Below, in pieces: positions 25,494 through 33,247 of a stretch of 64,000 nt of DNA; positions within the stretch are counted from its first letter, which is position 1, and each line of letters starts with the position of its first letter. A program made the translations under genes and the position numbers. The stretch covers positions 62,001 through 126,000 of the IMG/VR virus record IMGVR_UViG_3300035703_000020; one strand, written 5' to 3'. The stretch comes from a virus. The notes under the pieces were generated by a model. The model saw only the letters and a list, made by a program, of their open reading frames with translations, was not told the origin of the DNA and searched no databases.

Positions 25494-26674
25494 TGGAGCT
25501 CCGGTCGATCACGAAGATCGAGCAGTTCATGACCAACGCGCTGCTGTCCTCGCCGCTCGTCCCGCTCGGGGTGAACGTGGTGAGGCTGGCGGACGTGTCC
25601 GACGAGGAGGGCATCTTCCAGATGGTCAACTCGATGGTCGTGCGCTACACCGACTCGAGCGTGAACATCGTCAGCCGCGCACCACTCTCGATGGAGCGCA
25701 CGCTGAACTTCGAGGTGAACATCGCCTGCCAGAGCTACCTCAGCAACTCCGGGCACGATTTCGCCGTGCAGCTGCTGGCCGCGGCCCACGAGACGCTGAT
25801 CAACCAGGTGCCGTGCGACACCGGCCTGGAGGTGATCGAGCCGCTGGTGATGTCGAGCGAGCGCTTCACCGGGCTCACGGACTCCACGCACTACACCTAC
25901 ACGCAGACCTGGTCGCTGGTGGTGCAGGACTACTACCGCGGCATCGCCCTCGACCCGTGCGTCGCCCGCGGCAACTGCAGCAAGCTGTGGCCGGCGTACC
26001 TCAACCAGAGGCTCCTCCCCGGCGAGTTCGTCGCGAGCGGCAGGATCACCGCCCCGGTGCTGCCGCCGCCGAACGACTCGATCGACTACGACTGCGAGTA
26101 CGCCGGCGTCGTGGTGAACGAGGCGGGCGACTGGGTCTACAAGTGGGACCCCACCAAGGTGTTCATGTCCGCCGGCGAGATCGCGAACTGCGAGGTCATC
26201 TACACCGGCCAGACGGACGAGTCGGGCAAGTTCTACATCTATAACATCAAGTGCGGCGGCGAGTTCGTCAGGTTCTTCTTCGCCTGCGACACCGGCAAGA
26301 GGCTGCTGCAGGTGAGCGAGACCCTGTTCAGGTCGCCGAACCAGCTCGTCGGGCTGCCGCGGGTCTCGGATCCAGGAGAGAGGATCGTGCCCAACACGCT
26401 GCTGCCCCGCAACGGGTACGGCTTCGTGGCGCCGGCCAAGGCGTTCATCTACAAGGACCCGACCGACCCCGACGCCATCGCCATCCTCGTGCAGAACGGC
26501 GACCTGTTCCCGACCGAGGAGGGCACGGTGCTGGCGGTCGACGACGCCTCGTACTACCGCATCGGCGGCACCCCGATTGGCAAGGCCTGGATCGACACGC
26601 GCGACTTCAGCCTGCTCGAGCCGAACCAATACCTGCCCCGGGTGGACGCGTCCGGGCCGGAGATCGAGGAGTAG
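25493..26674 (+). CDS. Candidate tail terminator / gp37-like tail protein
   Basis: 393 residues. The first ~150 (I-E-Q-F-M-T-N-A-L-L-S-S-P-L-V-P, M-E-R-T-L-N-F-E-V-N-I-A-C-Q-S-Y, L-L-A-A-A-H-E-T-L-I-N-Q) resemble the gp37/DUF1834-type proteins that cap the tail tube. The rest is a Cys-containing beta region without a family I can name. It directly precedes the terminase block and follows fibres by a 1-base overlap. The length is roughly double the usual terminator, so the C-terminal half is an addition. Assignment is tentative. Confidence 0.45.
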   Translation: MELRSITKIEQFMTNALLSSPLVPLGVNVVRLADVSDEEGIFQMVNSMVVRYTDSSVNIVSRAPLSMERTLNFEVNIACQSYLSNSGHDFAVQLLAAAHETLINQVPCDTGLEVIEPLVMSSERFTGLTDSTHYTYTQTWSLVVQDYYRGIALDPCVARGNCSKLWPAYLNQRLLPGEFVASGRITAPVLPPPNDSIDYDCEYAGVVVNEAGDWVYKWDPTKVFMSAGEIANCEVIYTGQTDESGKFYIYNIKCGGEFVRFFFACDTGKRLLQVSETLFRSPNQLVGLPRVSDPGERIVPNTLLPRNGYGFVAPAKAFIYKDPTDPDAIAILVQNGDLFPTEEGTVLAVDDASYYRIGGTPIGKAWIDTRDFSLLEPNQYLPRVDASGPEIEE

Positions 26675-26688
26675 GGTAAGAGCCGCTG

Positions 26689-26904
26689 ATGGGAACAGCC
26701 GCGCGGGTGGACCTCTCCGACCTGAGCAACGAAGTGGACGCATCGCGCTACAGGCGCATGAGGCGGACCTACATCAACATGCTGGCCTCGGAGGTCCCCG
26801 AGTCCTTCCTCCTCCGCTTCGACAGCGAGGAGACGGCGCTCGAGGAGCTGCTAGACGCCATCTACGGCACAATGGAGGCGGACGACGATGAACAACGGGC
26901 GTGA
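26689..26904 (+). CDS. Small acidic protein before terminase genes
   Basis: 71 residues, helical, with an acidic C-terminus (M-E-A-D-D-D-E-Q-R-A). No recognised family. GGGTAAG (26674-26680) overlaps the upstream stop and sits just 8 bases before this ATG. The gene overlaps the next one by 17 bases, in the tight cluster that leads to the large terminase, so a packaging accessory role is possible. Confidence 0.55.
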   Translation: MGTAARVDLSDLSNEVDASRYRRMRRTYINMLASEVPESFLLRFDSEETALEELLDAIYGTMEADDDEQRA

Positions 26905-27073
26905 CATCCTCTGGAAGGAGTACTACGCCGCGGTCAAGGCCGGCAACGCCGACCGCGCCAAGCTGATTCTGAAGAAGCTGCACTCGGGCCCCTCCGGGAC
27001 GTCCGGGTCGGTGTACATGCCCAACGGCGCGCAGGCGCCGGGTGGGTGCAAGCGATGCAGGAGGACGATCTGA
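26888..27073 (+). CDS. Small basic protein with C-x-x-C ending
   Basis: 61 residues. An amphipathic N-terminal helix (W-K-E-Y-Y-A-A-V-K-A-G-N-A-D-R-A-K-L) is followed by a Gly-rich turn and a basic cysteine pair (G-C-K-R-C-R-R-T-I), perhaps half of a metal site. It overlaps its upstream neighbour by 17 bases and its downstream neighbour by TGATG. No known family; DNA contact is a guess from charge. Confidence 0.55.
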   Translation: MNNGRDILWKEYYAAVKAGNADRAKLILKKLHSGPSGTSGSVYMPNGAQAPGGCKRCRRTI

Positions 27074-27366
27074 TGGCCGACAGGAACGAGCGGATCATCG
27101 AGCAGAAGAGCAAGCTCGCCGAGAAGGTGCTGAAGGTGGCCGAGCAGGCGCTCGGCGACATCGAGGCGACCATGGGCGAGGCGCCCGTGCGCGACCTGAT
27201 CAGCATCTTCAACTCCTCGATCAAGGTCCACCGCGACCTCATGAGCGACATCGTCGCCATCCAGGAGAGCGAGACGAAGGCCGAGAAGGAGCTGGCCAAG
27301 GACAAGGAGTACACCTCCAAGGTCGACGACCTGCTCAAGAAGCTGGGGCAGGGCAAGCAGGAATGA
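27073..27366 (+). CDS. Possible small terminase subunit
   Basis: 97 residues from ATG 27073, which overlaps the upstream stop (TGATG); an earlier in-frame ATG at 27046 lies inside the previous gene and is less likely. The protein is all-helical, with heptad-like L-A-E-K-V-L-K-V-A-E-Q-A-L and a Lys-rich end, and it overlaps the large terminase by ATGA. Position, size and helical oligomer-like character fit a small terminase, but no helix-turn-helix is obvious. Confidence 0.45.
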   Translation: MADRNERIIEQKSKLAEKVLKVAEQALGDIEATMGEAPVRDLISIFNSSIKVHRDLMSDIVAIQESETKAEKELAKDKEYTSKVDDLLKKLGQGKQE

Positions 27367-29051
27367 GGCCCATCATCACGCACGCGTCGCAGCTGGAGGA
27401 GCACTCGAGCTGGCGCGTGTACAAGCGCGGGCTCCGCGAGCTGGAGCTCATGGAGGCGCCGAAGAGCGTGCTGCAGGACTACAGGTTCCGCGCGGCGCGC
27501 TCTTGCTTTCTGGCGTTCGCGGACGTCATGCTCGACGGCAAGCTGCAGGTCGCCGACTTCCACGAGATCATCGGCTCCGCGTTCGAGGACGTCGCCCAGC
27601 TGCGCTACCAGAGGCTGATCGTCAGCTGCGCGCCGCGCTCGGGCAAGTCAATGCTCGCCCAGCTGTTCGTCGCATGGCTCCTCGGCCACGACGAGCAGAC
27701 GCAGCACATCATCGCGTCGTACGGCCAGCTCCTCTCGAACAAGTTCAACCGCGGGGTCAACGGCTACCTCCGCCACAAGCACTTCCAGCGCATCTTCCCC
27801 GAGTGGAGCGGCTTCCACCCGGACTCCAAGTACGACATGCGCGGCGGCGGGTTCATCCTCGCGACGTCCGTCGGCGGGGTGCTCACAGGCTTCACGGCCG
27901 GGACGCCGCACGAGGACAGCCCCGGCGTCGGCGCGATGGTCATCGACGACCCGCTGAAGGGCTCGGACTCCCGCGCCGCGTTCGAGGAGTTAGAGGACTG
28001 GTGGGGCGAGCAGGCGTCCACCCGGCGCACGAACCGCTGGGCCCAGCTCGTCATCGGCACCCGCTTCGGCGAGAAGGACCTCCACGGCCTCCTGATGGAC
28101 GGCGACGGCCTCTGGGACCCCGACGACAACCCGAAGGGCTGGCGGTGGGTGAACATCGAGGCGCTCTGCGAGAACGAGGCGACCGACATCCTCGGCCGGA
28201 AGAACGGCGAGTCGCACTGGCCCGGTAACGGCACCTTCACCGTCGACATGCTCCTCTCGCAGAAGAGGATCATGGGCTCGGACAAGTTCTCCGCGCTCTA
28301 CCAGGGCAGGCCGACGGCGCAGGAGGGCTCGATCGTCAAGGCGGGCTGGATCAGCGTGAAAAGGCCCGAGGACTGCCCGGAGTTCGACATCACCTACCTG
28401 TCGCTCGACACGGCGTTCTCCGAGAAGCAGAGCGCGGACGAAAGCGTGATCGCGGTGATGGGCTACTCGCGCAAGCACAAGGACGACGTCTACGTCCGCG
28501 AGATCATCAGCGGGCGGTGGGGCTTCCCAGACCTGCTCGCCATGCTCGAGCAGACGCGGAAATACTATGGGGCGAAGTTCCTCACGATCGAGCAGGCGGC
28601 GTCCGGCCAGTCGCTGATCCAGATGCTCGAGCGGGAGAGCAAGATACACATCCACGGATTCAAGCCGCTGCGGTCCAAGACGATCCGCCTGCAGACGGTG
28701 TCCCCGCTGTGGGAGGCCGGGCGCGTGCACTTCGTCGAGGGCGCCTGGACGGACGACTTCATTAAGGAGCTCACGGCCTTCCCCTTCGTGCCGCACGACG
28801 ACCGGACTGACGCGGTCGTTTACGGGTTGACGTACTACATGTTCCACCTCGACGGTGGAACGCACGGCGACACGCTCCAGGCGATTGTCGGCGCCAAGGG
28901 CAAGTCACCAGGCCGCGGGCAGCTCACGGGCGAGTTCACGGAGCTGCGGAGCGGCAGGAAGCGCGAGCTGCTGACGCACGGCGAGAGGGCACTGTACTTC
29001 GGCAAAGGCGGCAAGCGGTCGGGGCTCTCGTACGACATAGGCATGGACTGA
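27363..29051 (+). CDS. terL: Terminase large subunit
   Basis: 562 residues from ATG 27363, which overlaps the upstream stop (ATGA). The motor of DNA packaging: ATPase Walker A at ~89-96 (C-A-P-R-S-G-K-S), Walker B near 190-198 (G-A-M-V-I-D-D-P), a T-R-F-G-E coupling-like segment (~G-T-R-F-G-E-K-D) and an RNase H-fold nuclease from ~345 (L-S-L-D-T-A-F, E-Q-A-A-S-G-Q-S, and a late D-D-R-T-D-A-V-V-Y-G). Acidic residues of both active sites are present, so it should be functional. The low-GC homing-endonuclease insert begins right after its stop. Confidence 0.9.
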   Translation: MRPIITHASQLEEHSSWRVYKRGLRELELMEAPKSVLQDYRFRAARSCFLAFADVMLDGKLQVADFHEIIGSAFEDVAQLRYQRLIVSCAPRSGKSMLAQLFVAWLLGHDEQTQHIIASYGQLLSNKFNRGVNGYLRHKHFQRIFPEWSGFHPDSKYDMRGGGFILATSVGGVLTGFTAGTPHEDSPGVGAMVIDDPLKGSDSRAAFEELEDWWGEQASTRRTNRWAQLVIGTRFGEKDLHGLLMDGDGLWDPDDNPKGWRWVNIEALCENEATDILGRKNGESHWPGNGTFTVDMLLSQKRIMGSDKFSALYQGRPTAQEGSIVKAGWISVKRPEDCPEFDITYLSLDTAFSEKQSADESVIAVMGYSRKHKDDVYVREIISGRWGFPDLLAMLEQTRKYYGAKFLTIEQAASGQSLIQMLERESKIHIHGFKPLRSKTIRLQTVSPLWEAGRVHFVEGAWTDDFIKELTAFPFVPHDDRTDAVVYGLTYYMFHLDGGTHGDTLQAIVGAKGKSPGRGQLTGEFTELRSGRKRELLTHGERALYFGKGGKRSGLSYDIGMD

Positions 29052-29112
29052 TCCCCCTTCACATGCTTAGCCGACGAGCGGGGCATCTTATTCAATAAGT
29101 AAAAGAAGACAT

Positions 29113-29124
29113 GGGTAATATAAT
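29113..29124 (+). promoter_or_regulatory. Promoter-like site: GGGTAA joined to TATAAT
   Basis: GGGTAA (29113-29118) runs straight into a perfect TATAAT (29119-29124) in an AT-rich gap after the terminase gene. No good -35 lies at 16-18 bases upstream. It would serve the low-GC insert genes. Confidence 0.4.
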
Positions 29125-29144
29125 GACGTTCGCGTCTTACACTC

Positions 29145-29441
29145 GTGCCGAATAATAGATTCCAGAAGAAACGCACCTTCATGAAGACTCAGCCAATGGA
29201 CGACCGATTCATAGAGGAGCGCATCCCCGTAGAGGCCAAACCACCGCGTAATTACCTTCGTGATCGCGGCAAGCGACTCACTAATCGAGCCACCGGACGC
29301 CGCATAACCGTGCAGGGCGGTGTCGGTTGGAAAGAGATCTGCGAAGAGATCCTCCGCGATGGTACGCATCCGAAATCACTCGCCCAGGTTGCGGCTGGAA
29401 AATGGAAAACTGCCAATGGGTGGGAGGTCGAGGTATTGTGA
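29145..29441 (+). CDS. Small protein of the low-GC insert with NUMOD-like helix-turn-helix end
   Basis: 98 residues from GTG 29145; an ATG at 29181 is a shorter alternative. The basic N-terminus is followed by a C-terminal part (G-W-K-E-I-C-E-E-I-L ... H-P-K-S-L-A-Q-V-A-A-G-K-W-K-T-A-N-G-W) that resembles the small DNA-binding helix-turn-helix modules found next to homing-endonuclease domains. Base composition is far lower in G+C than the neighbours. It is coupled to the HNH gene by a GTGA overlap, so it may be a separate DNA-recognition part of that endonuclease. Confidence 0.55.
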   Translation: MPNNRFQKKRTFMKTQPMDDRFIEERIPVEAKPPRNYLRDRGKRLTNRATGRRITVQGGVGWKEICEEILRDGTHPKSLAQVAAGKWKTANGWEVEVL

Positions 29442-29875
29442 AACACAAGCACAGAATCACGCCAGGCTACGAAGGTGGTGAGTACGTAGAGGGGAATGTA
29501 GTCGAGCTGACACCGACGCAGCACGCAATGTGGCATTTCGCCGAATGGCAACGCAAAGGCAATTGGCAAGATAGATTAGCGTGGCAGTGCTTGACCGCGC
29601 AATGCACGAGGGGGGAAGCTGTAAGAAAAGCTCAATCAGAAGGCGGTAAACTGGGAGGCAGATCAAGACCATCGGCTGAAGCTAGAGAGAAAATGAGCGC
29701 GTGGCAACGTGGTGAAAGGAGCCCGAGTTACGGAAAATGTAAGAGCGAGGAAACGCGGAGGAAAATTTCGGCAAGTAGCAAGGGAAAGAAACTGAGCGAG
29801 GAAACACGCCGCAAAATAAGCGAGGCCAGTAAAGGTAGAACACCATGGAATAAGGGCTTGCGTCTGCGGGGGTAA
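29438..29875 (+). CDS. HNH homing endonuclease with NUMOD3 repeats
   Basis: 145 residues from GTG 29438, which overlaps the upstream stop (GTGA) and has GGGAGG about 10 bases before it; an upstream ATG at 29402 is possible. The HNH part is at the start: K-H-K-H-R-I-T-P-G-Y-E-G-G, E-G-N-V-V-E-L-T-P-T-Q-H-A-M-W-H. Two or more NUMOD3-type repeats follow (S-E-E-T-R-R-K-I-S-A-S-S-K-G-K and a second copy, then P-W-N-K-G), which bind DNA. This is a typical free-standing phage homing enzyme. Its low G+C points to recent transfer into the terminase-PhoH gap. Confidence 0.85.
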   Translation: MKHKHRITPGYEGGEYVEGNVVELTPTQHAMWHFAEWQRKGNWQDRLAWQCLTAQCTRGEAVRKAQSEGGKLGGRSRPSAEAREKMSAWQRGERSPSYGKCKSEETRRKISASSKGKKLSEETRRKISEASKGRTPWNKGLRLRG

Positions 29876-29905
29876 GCTCGGGACATACCTTGGCAAGAAT
29901 ATGCC

Positions 29906-30706
29906 ATGGCAAAAATTAAAGGGGGTGAGCCGCATGATCACCTAGAGTTCGCATTGGTCGAATCTCAAACCTTTGTCACCGATACAATGCCAGCTTGCAA
30001 AGAGCGTCGCAAGGAACGCAGGGCTAACGTGGCCCGCGCCGAGCTCGACACCCACCGCAACATGGACCTCATGCCGTTCATCCCGAGGACGGACAGGCAG
30101 GAGGAGCTCTGGACATGCCTCAACAAGAACACCGTCACGATCGCCGTCGGCCCGGCCGGCGTCGGTAAGACCCTCGTGGCCCTGCACTGGGGCCTCAGCT
30201 CGATCAGGGTCAACCAGATCGACAAGATCTACTACCTGCGCTCCGACGTCGGGGTCATGCACCAGCGGGGCCGCGGCGCGCTGCCGGGCACGATGGAGGA
30301 GAAGATGGCGCCGCTCGTCGGCCCGGTCTTCGACAACCTCAACGTGATCATGCGGTCGCACGGCGCCGCCGAGTACCTCGTCAACAAGAAGGTCGTCGAG
30401 CCGATCCTGCTCGAGGACGTCCGCGGCCGCTCGCTGTCGAACTGCCTGATCGTCTTTGACGAGGCGCAGAACGCCACGCCCGACCAGTGCAAGACCGTGC
30501 TGAGTCGCGTCGGCGAGAACGCCAAGGTGGTCCTCACGGGCGACACCAGGCAGATCGACCTCGACGTGTTCCAGACCAACTGCGGGCTGATCGACGCCTA
30601 CCAGCGCCTCGCGGGGCTCGACCAGGTCGGCAGGGTCCGGTTCACGGCCGACGACATCGTGCGCAACTCGGTGATCGCACACATCCTCAGAAGGTATGAC
30701 GACTGA
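29906..30706 (+). CDS. phoH: PhoH-like ATPase
   Basis: 266 residues. Walker A at 82-89 (G-P-A-G-V-G-K-T), Walker B C-L-I-V-F-D-E-A-Q-N, and the L-T-G-D-T-R-Q-I-D sensor segment are all present, as in PhoH of the superfamily 1 helicase-like ATPases. PhoH is common in marine phages and its role in infection is unsettled. The first ~30 codons are low in G+C like the upstream insert, while the rest is GC-rich. The true original start may be ATG 29987 (M-P-A-C-K-E-R-R), with the insert having supplied a longer N-terminus. It overlaps the next gene by 11 bases. Confidence 0.85.
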   Translation: MAKIKGGEPHDHLEFALVESQTFVTDTMPACKERRKERRANVARAELDTHRNMDLMPFIPRTDRQEELWTCLNKNTVTIAVGPAGVGKTLVALHWGLSSIRVNQIDKIYYLRSDVGVMHQRGRGALPGTMEEKMAPLVGPVFDNLNVIMRSHGAAEYLVNKKVVEPILLEDVRGRSLSNCLIVFDEAQNATPDQCKTVLSRVGENAKVVLTGDTRQIDLDVFQTNCGLIDAYQRLAGLDQVGRVRFTADDIVRNSVIAHILRRYDD

Positions 30707-31472
30707 CGCGGACAGGTACGCATCCTCGTTCGACGGTGGGTCCCGGGAGGTTCTCGGGGCCCTCTTCGACTTCGCGGCGTGCGAGAGGCCGGACGGGTCC
30801 CGCTACGGGATCGCGGCCGGCAGGCGGTGCAGGAAGGGCCGCGAGGTCGACATCGAGGGCGCCGAGTGGGAGTACCTCACGAAGGGCAACTACGGGGCCG
30901 TCGAGATCGACCGAAAGCAGGGGCTGATCCGCAAGACCAACGTGCCGGGCCGGAGCTTCGGCGAGCACGAGGCGGAGCTGCAGAGGATGATGGGCGACGC
31001 GGGCCACAGCCCGAAGCTCCACAGGGCGTCCGACAGCGAGATCGTCATGGACCTGGCGCCCGGGAAGACGATCTGGAAGGACTACAGGCCGTCCGAGGGC
31101 GAGAAGGGCGTGAGGTTCAACGAGGCGCAGGCCTCGGCCGCGGCGAAGGCCGTGCTGTTCCTCCACCGCAAGGGCTTCTACCACGGCGACATGCACAGCC
31201 TGCAGTGGATGGTGGACGGCGACAGGCCCATGCTGATCGACTTCGGCCTGAGCGGTAAAACGGCCTCGGACCCGAGGAAGGCGCTGCAGGACTGGACGAA
31301 GGGCGCGGCGTTCATGAACCTCGACGCCGTCGGCGGGGAGGGCGGCAGGCGCGTCCGGGACTACGTCGGGCGGTACAGGGAGGCGGGGGCGTCCAAGCCC
31401 GCGAAGGACAGGCAGGCCAAGCAGGAGCAGGTCGCCAGGGAGTACCTGGACTGGGTCGGCTCGCTCGGGTAA
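30696..31472 (+). CDS. Tagged protein A: tag plus degenerate protein-kinase-like domain
   Basis: 258 residues. Residues ~24-50 carry the shared tag (F-D-F-A-A-C-E-R-P-D-G-S-R-Y-G, then C-R-K-G-R-E). A kinase-like fold of the RIO/Bud32 kind follows: G-N-Y-G-A-V-E loop (~64-70), I-R-K-T lysine, E-H-E-A-E helix, catalytic loop H163-G-D165-M-H-S-L-Q170, and D182-F-G. The metal-binding Asn after the catalytic Asp is Gln here, so activity is uncertain. It follows PhoH with an 11-base overlap. Phosphorylation of host or virion proteins is inference. Confidence 0.72.
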   Translation: MTTDADRYASSFDGGSREVLGALFDFAACERPDGSRYGIAAGRRCRKGREVDIEGAEWEYLTKGNYGAVEIDRKQGLIRKTNVPGRSFGEHEAELQRMMGDAGHSPKLHRASDSEIVMDLAPGKTIWKDYRPSEGEKGVRFNEAQASAAAKAVLFLHRKGFYHGDMHSLQWMVDGDRPMLIDFGLSGKTASDPRKALQDWTKGAAFMNLDAVGGEGGRRVRDYVGRYREAGASKPAKDRQAKQEQVAREYLDWVGSLG

Positions 31473-31473
31473 A
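31467..31473 (+). promoter_or_regulatory. Recurrent GGGTAAA element
   Basis: Overlaps the stop codon of the kinase-like gene and ends 42 bases before ATG 31516. Confidence 0.25.
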
Positions 31474-31515
31474 CCCTACGAGGCGGGCTCCCGTCCCGCG
31501 TTAAAGCAGACTGCC

Positions 31516-32124
31516 ATGAGAAAAGACCGCTTCACCGACGAGGCCCTGCGGAACGCGCGGGCGCTCGCCGAACTGAAATACTCCGAGAACCCCGAGGAGC
31601 AGACGGCCTTCGCGGAGGCCTACGACTTCGCGCGCTGCCAGCGGCCCGACGGCACCTTCTACGGCACCAGCGGCCAGTGCCGCAAGGGCCAGGAGGCCGG
31701 CGCCAACAAGAAGCTCAAGACGGACTTCCGCAAGGAGGTGGCCGCCGGCGCCGCCAAGCGCAAGGTGCGGGACGAAAAGATCACGGCCAGGCAGGGCCGC
31801 GACGCCGAGCTGCGGACGCAGATCCGCGACGCGATCGTCGCGCAGCGCCCGATCAAGGCCGAGCTCGACCGCCGCGAGCGGGCCCTCCGCGAGGTGGAGC
31901 GCCGCGTGAAGAAGGACCCCTCGAAGGAGAACAGGGCCAACATGAGGACGCTCGCCGCCGCCGTGCGGGAGAAGGAGCGCGAGTACAACAAGGCCGAGCG
32001 GGAGATCGAGAAGATGGCGCGCGAGCGGGCGCGCCTCGAGCGGCAGCGGCAGCGCGAGCTGATGACCCCGGCCCAGAGGGCCGAGGAGCGCCGCGTCGGC
32101 AAGATCATCAAGGAGCGCGGCTGA
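31516..32124 (+). CDS. Tagged protein B: tag plus basic coiled coil
   Basis: 202 residues. The tag is at ~36-60 (Y-D-F-A-R-C-Q-R-P-D-G-T-F-Y-G-T-S-G-Q-C-R-K-G-Q-E). The rest is one long, strongly basic helix or coiled coil (R-R-E-R-A-L-R-E-V-E-R-R-V-K-K-D, then E-I-E-K-M-A-R-E-R-A-R-L-E-R-Q-R-Q-R). No enzyme motif is seen. A basic helix beside packaged DNA, or a scaffold part, fits. The stop overlaps the next ATG (TGATG). Confidence 0.7.
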   Translation: MRKDRFTDEALRNARALAELKYSENPEEQTAFAEAYDFARCQRPDGTFYGTSGQCRKGQEAGANKKLKTDFRKEVAAGAAKRKVRDEKITARQGRDAELRTQIRDAIVAQRPIKAELDRRERALREVERRVKKDPSKENRANMRTLAAAVREKEREYNKAEREIEKMARERARLERQRQRELMTPAQRAEERRVGKIIKERG

Positions 32125-32717
32125 TGGCCAGGGTACACAGCAACATCTTCGACAACTTCAGCGAGGAGGCCCTCGAGGCGCTGGACTTCGCCCGTTGCCA
32201 GCGGGCCGACGGCTCCTACTACGGGACCTCGGGCCAGTGCCGCAAGGGCAAGGAGGCGGGCGACAAGACAGCTGAGCAAAAGAAAGTTCCAACGGCGAAG
32301 CCCAGCGGAGTAAGCAACGAGCAGGCGATGAAGCTCCGCGCCTCCCTCACCAAGCAGATCGGCGACGCAGCAAAGTCCCGCGACCTGAACAAGACCAACA
32401 ATCTGATGCAGGCGCTCGCGGCCGTCGAAGGTCAGCTCAAGGCCAGAGGCGTTAATCTCGCCGGAGGCGGGGCGATGGCCGAGGCCAAGGCCGGCGAGCG
32501 CGAGATCGCCCGCGGCGAGAAGTTCATCGGCCGCGCCCGCGTCGCGATGAAGAAGCTCTCCAACGAGCGCAATGTCGCCCAGATGCGCCTGCAGATCGGG
32601 CGCATGAACCAGATCGACGAGGCCATGAAGCGCCTCCGCAAGAAGGCTGAGCAGGTCGGCGGGCGGCTCGACGAGCTGACCGGCACCAAGGGCCAGGGCA
32701 AGTACTACGTCCCCTGA
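32124..32717 (+). CDS. Tagged protein C: tag plus basic helical domain
   Basis: 197 residues from ATG 32124 (overlap TGATG). Residues 1-20 (N-I-F-D-N-F-S-E-E-A-L-E-A-L) form an amphipathic helix before the tag at ~21-44. The DNA for residues ~7-47 is a perfect copy of that in the next gene. The C-terminal ~130 residues are basic and helical (A-R-V-A-M-K-K-L-S-N-E-R-N and later R-L-R-K-K-A-E-Q), ending G-K-Y-Y-V-P. Function of the domain is unknown. Confidence 0.72.
   Translation: MARVHSNIFDNFSEEALEALDFARCQRADGSYYGTSGQCRKGKEAGDKTAEQKKVPTAKPSGVSNEQAMKLRASLTKQIGDAAKSRDLNKTNNLMQALAAVEGQLKARGVNLAGGGAMAEAKAGEREIARGEKFIGRARVAMKKLSNERNVAQMRLQIGRMNQIDEAMKRLRKKAEQVGGRLDELTGTKGQGKYYVP
32141..32265 (+). 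repeat. 125-bp perfect direct repeat, copy 1
   Basis: Identical base for base to 32739-32863 (offset 598). It covers the N-terminal helix and tag of protein C; sequence on both sides of it differs between the copies. Confidence 0.97.
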
Positions 32718-32724
32718 GGCCGGC

Positions 32725-33243
32725 ATGGCGATACACGACAACATCTTCGACAACTTCAGCGAGGAGGCCCTCGAGGCGCTGGACTTCGCCCGTTGCCAGC
32801 GGGCCGACGGCTCCTACTACGGGACCTCGGGCCAGTGCCGCAAGGGCAAGGAGGCGGGCGACAGGCCGGCCGAGGCGCCCAAGGGCGACCGGGCGCCGGT
32901 GCTCAAGGACCGCATCGCCAAGGCTAAGGCGTCAGGTGACAAGAAGAAGCCTGAGATCGACGAGAGCAAGCTCTACAGGCTGAATCAGAAGCAGAACCAG
33001 CTGGCCGAGAGAATCGGGCGCGAGCGGTCCATGCTGGCCCGCATGAGCACGGGCAAGGCGGCTGCCGAGCTCCGCAAGCGGCGCGAGGACCGCATCAAGA
33101 AGCTCTCGCGGTCGCTCAAGCGGCTGGGCGAGCTGCGAACCGAGGCGAACAGGCGGCTCGACAAGGGCGCCAGGAAGTCCGGCAGGCCGAGGCCGCTGAT
33201 GGCCCCCAACTGGGGTACCAGCCCCGGGAGACCCACCAAGTAG
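32725..33243 (+). CDS. Tagged protein D: tag plus basic coiled coil
   Basis: 172 residues. The N-terminal 43 residues (helix plus tag at ~20-43) are the same as in protein C. The rest is unrelated to C: a basic coiled coil (L-N-Q-K-Q-N-Q-L-A-E-R-I, R-K-R-R-E-D-R-I-K-K-L-S-R-S-L-K-R-L) and a short disordered basic tail. The pair C/D shows the tag moving between different partners. It starts 7 bases after the stop of C. Confidence 0.72.
   Translation: MAIHDNIFDNFSEEALEALDFARCQRADGSYYGTSGQCRKGKEAGDRPAEAPKGDRAPVLKDRIAKAKASGDKKKPEIDESKLYRLNQKQNQLAERIGRERSMLARMSTGKAAAELRKRREDRIKKLSRSLKRLGELRTEANRRLDKGARKSGRPRPLMAPNWGTSPGRPTK
32739..32863 (+). repeat. 125-bp perfect direct repeat, copy 2
   Basis: Partner of 32141-32265. 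The lack of any synonymous change over 41 codons means a recent duplication or ongoing conversion. Confidence 0.97.
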
Positions 33244-33247
33244 GCCC

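Noticed and set aside
31467-31473. Taking every GGGTAA copy as a promoter
   Set aside because: The copies at 31467 and 38245 include the stop TAA, and those inside genes (for example 2392, 9952, 45103) show the motif can occur in coding sequence; only the spacing pattern is informative.
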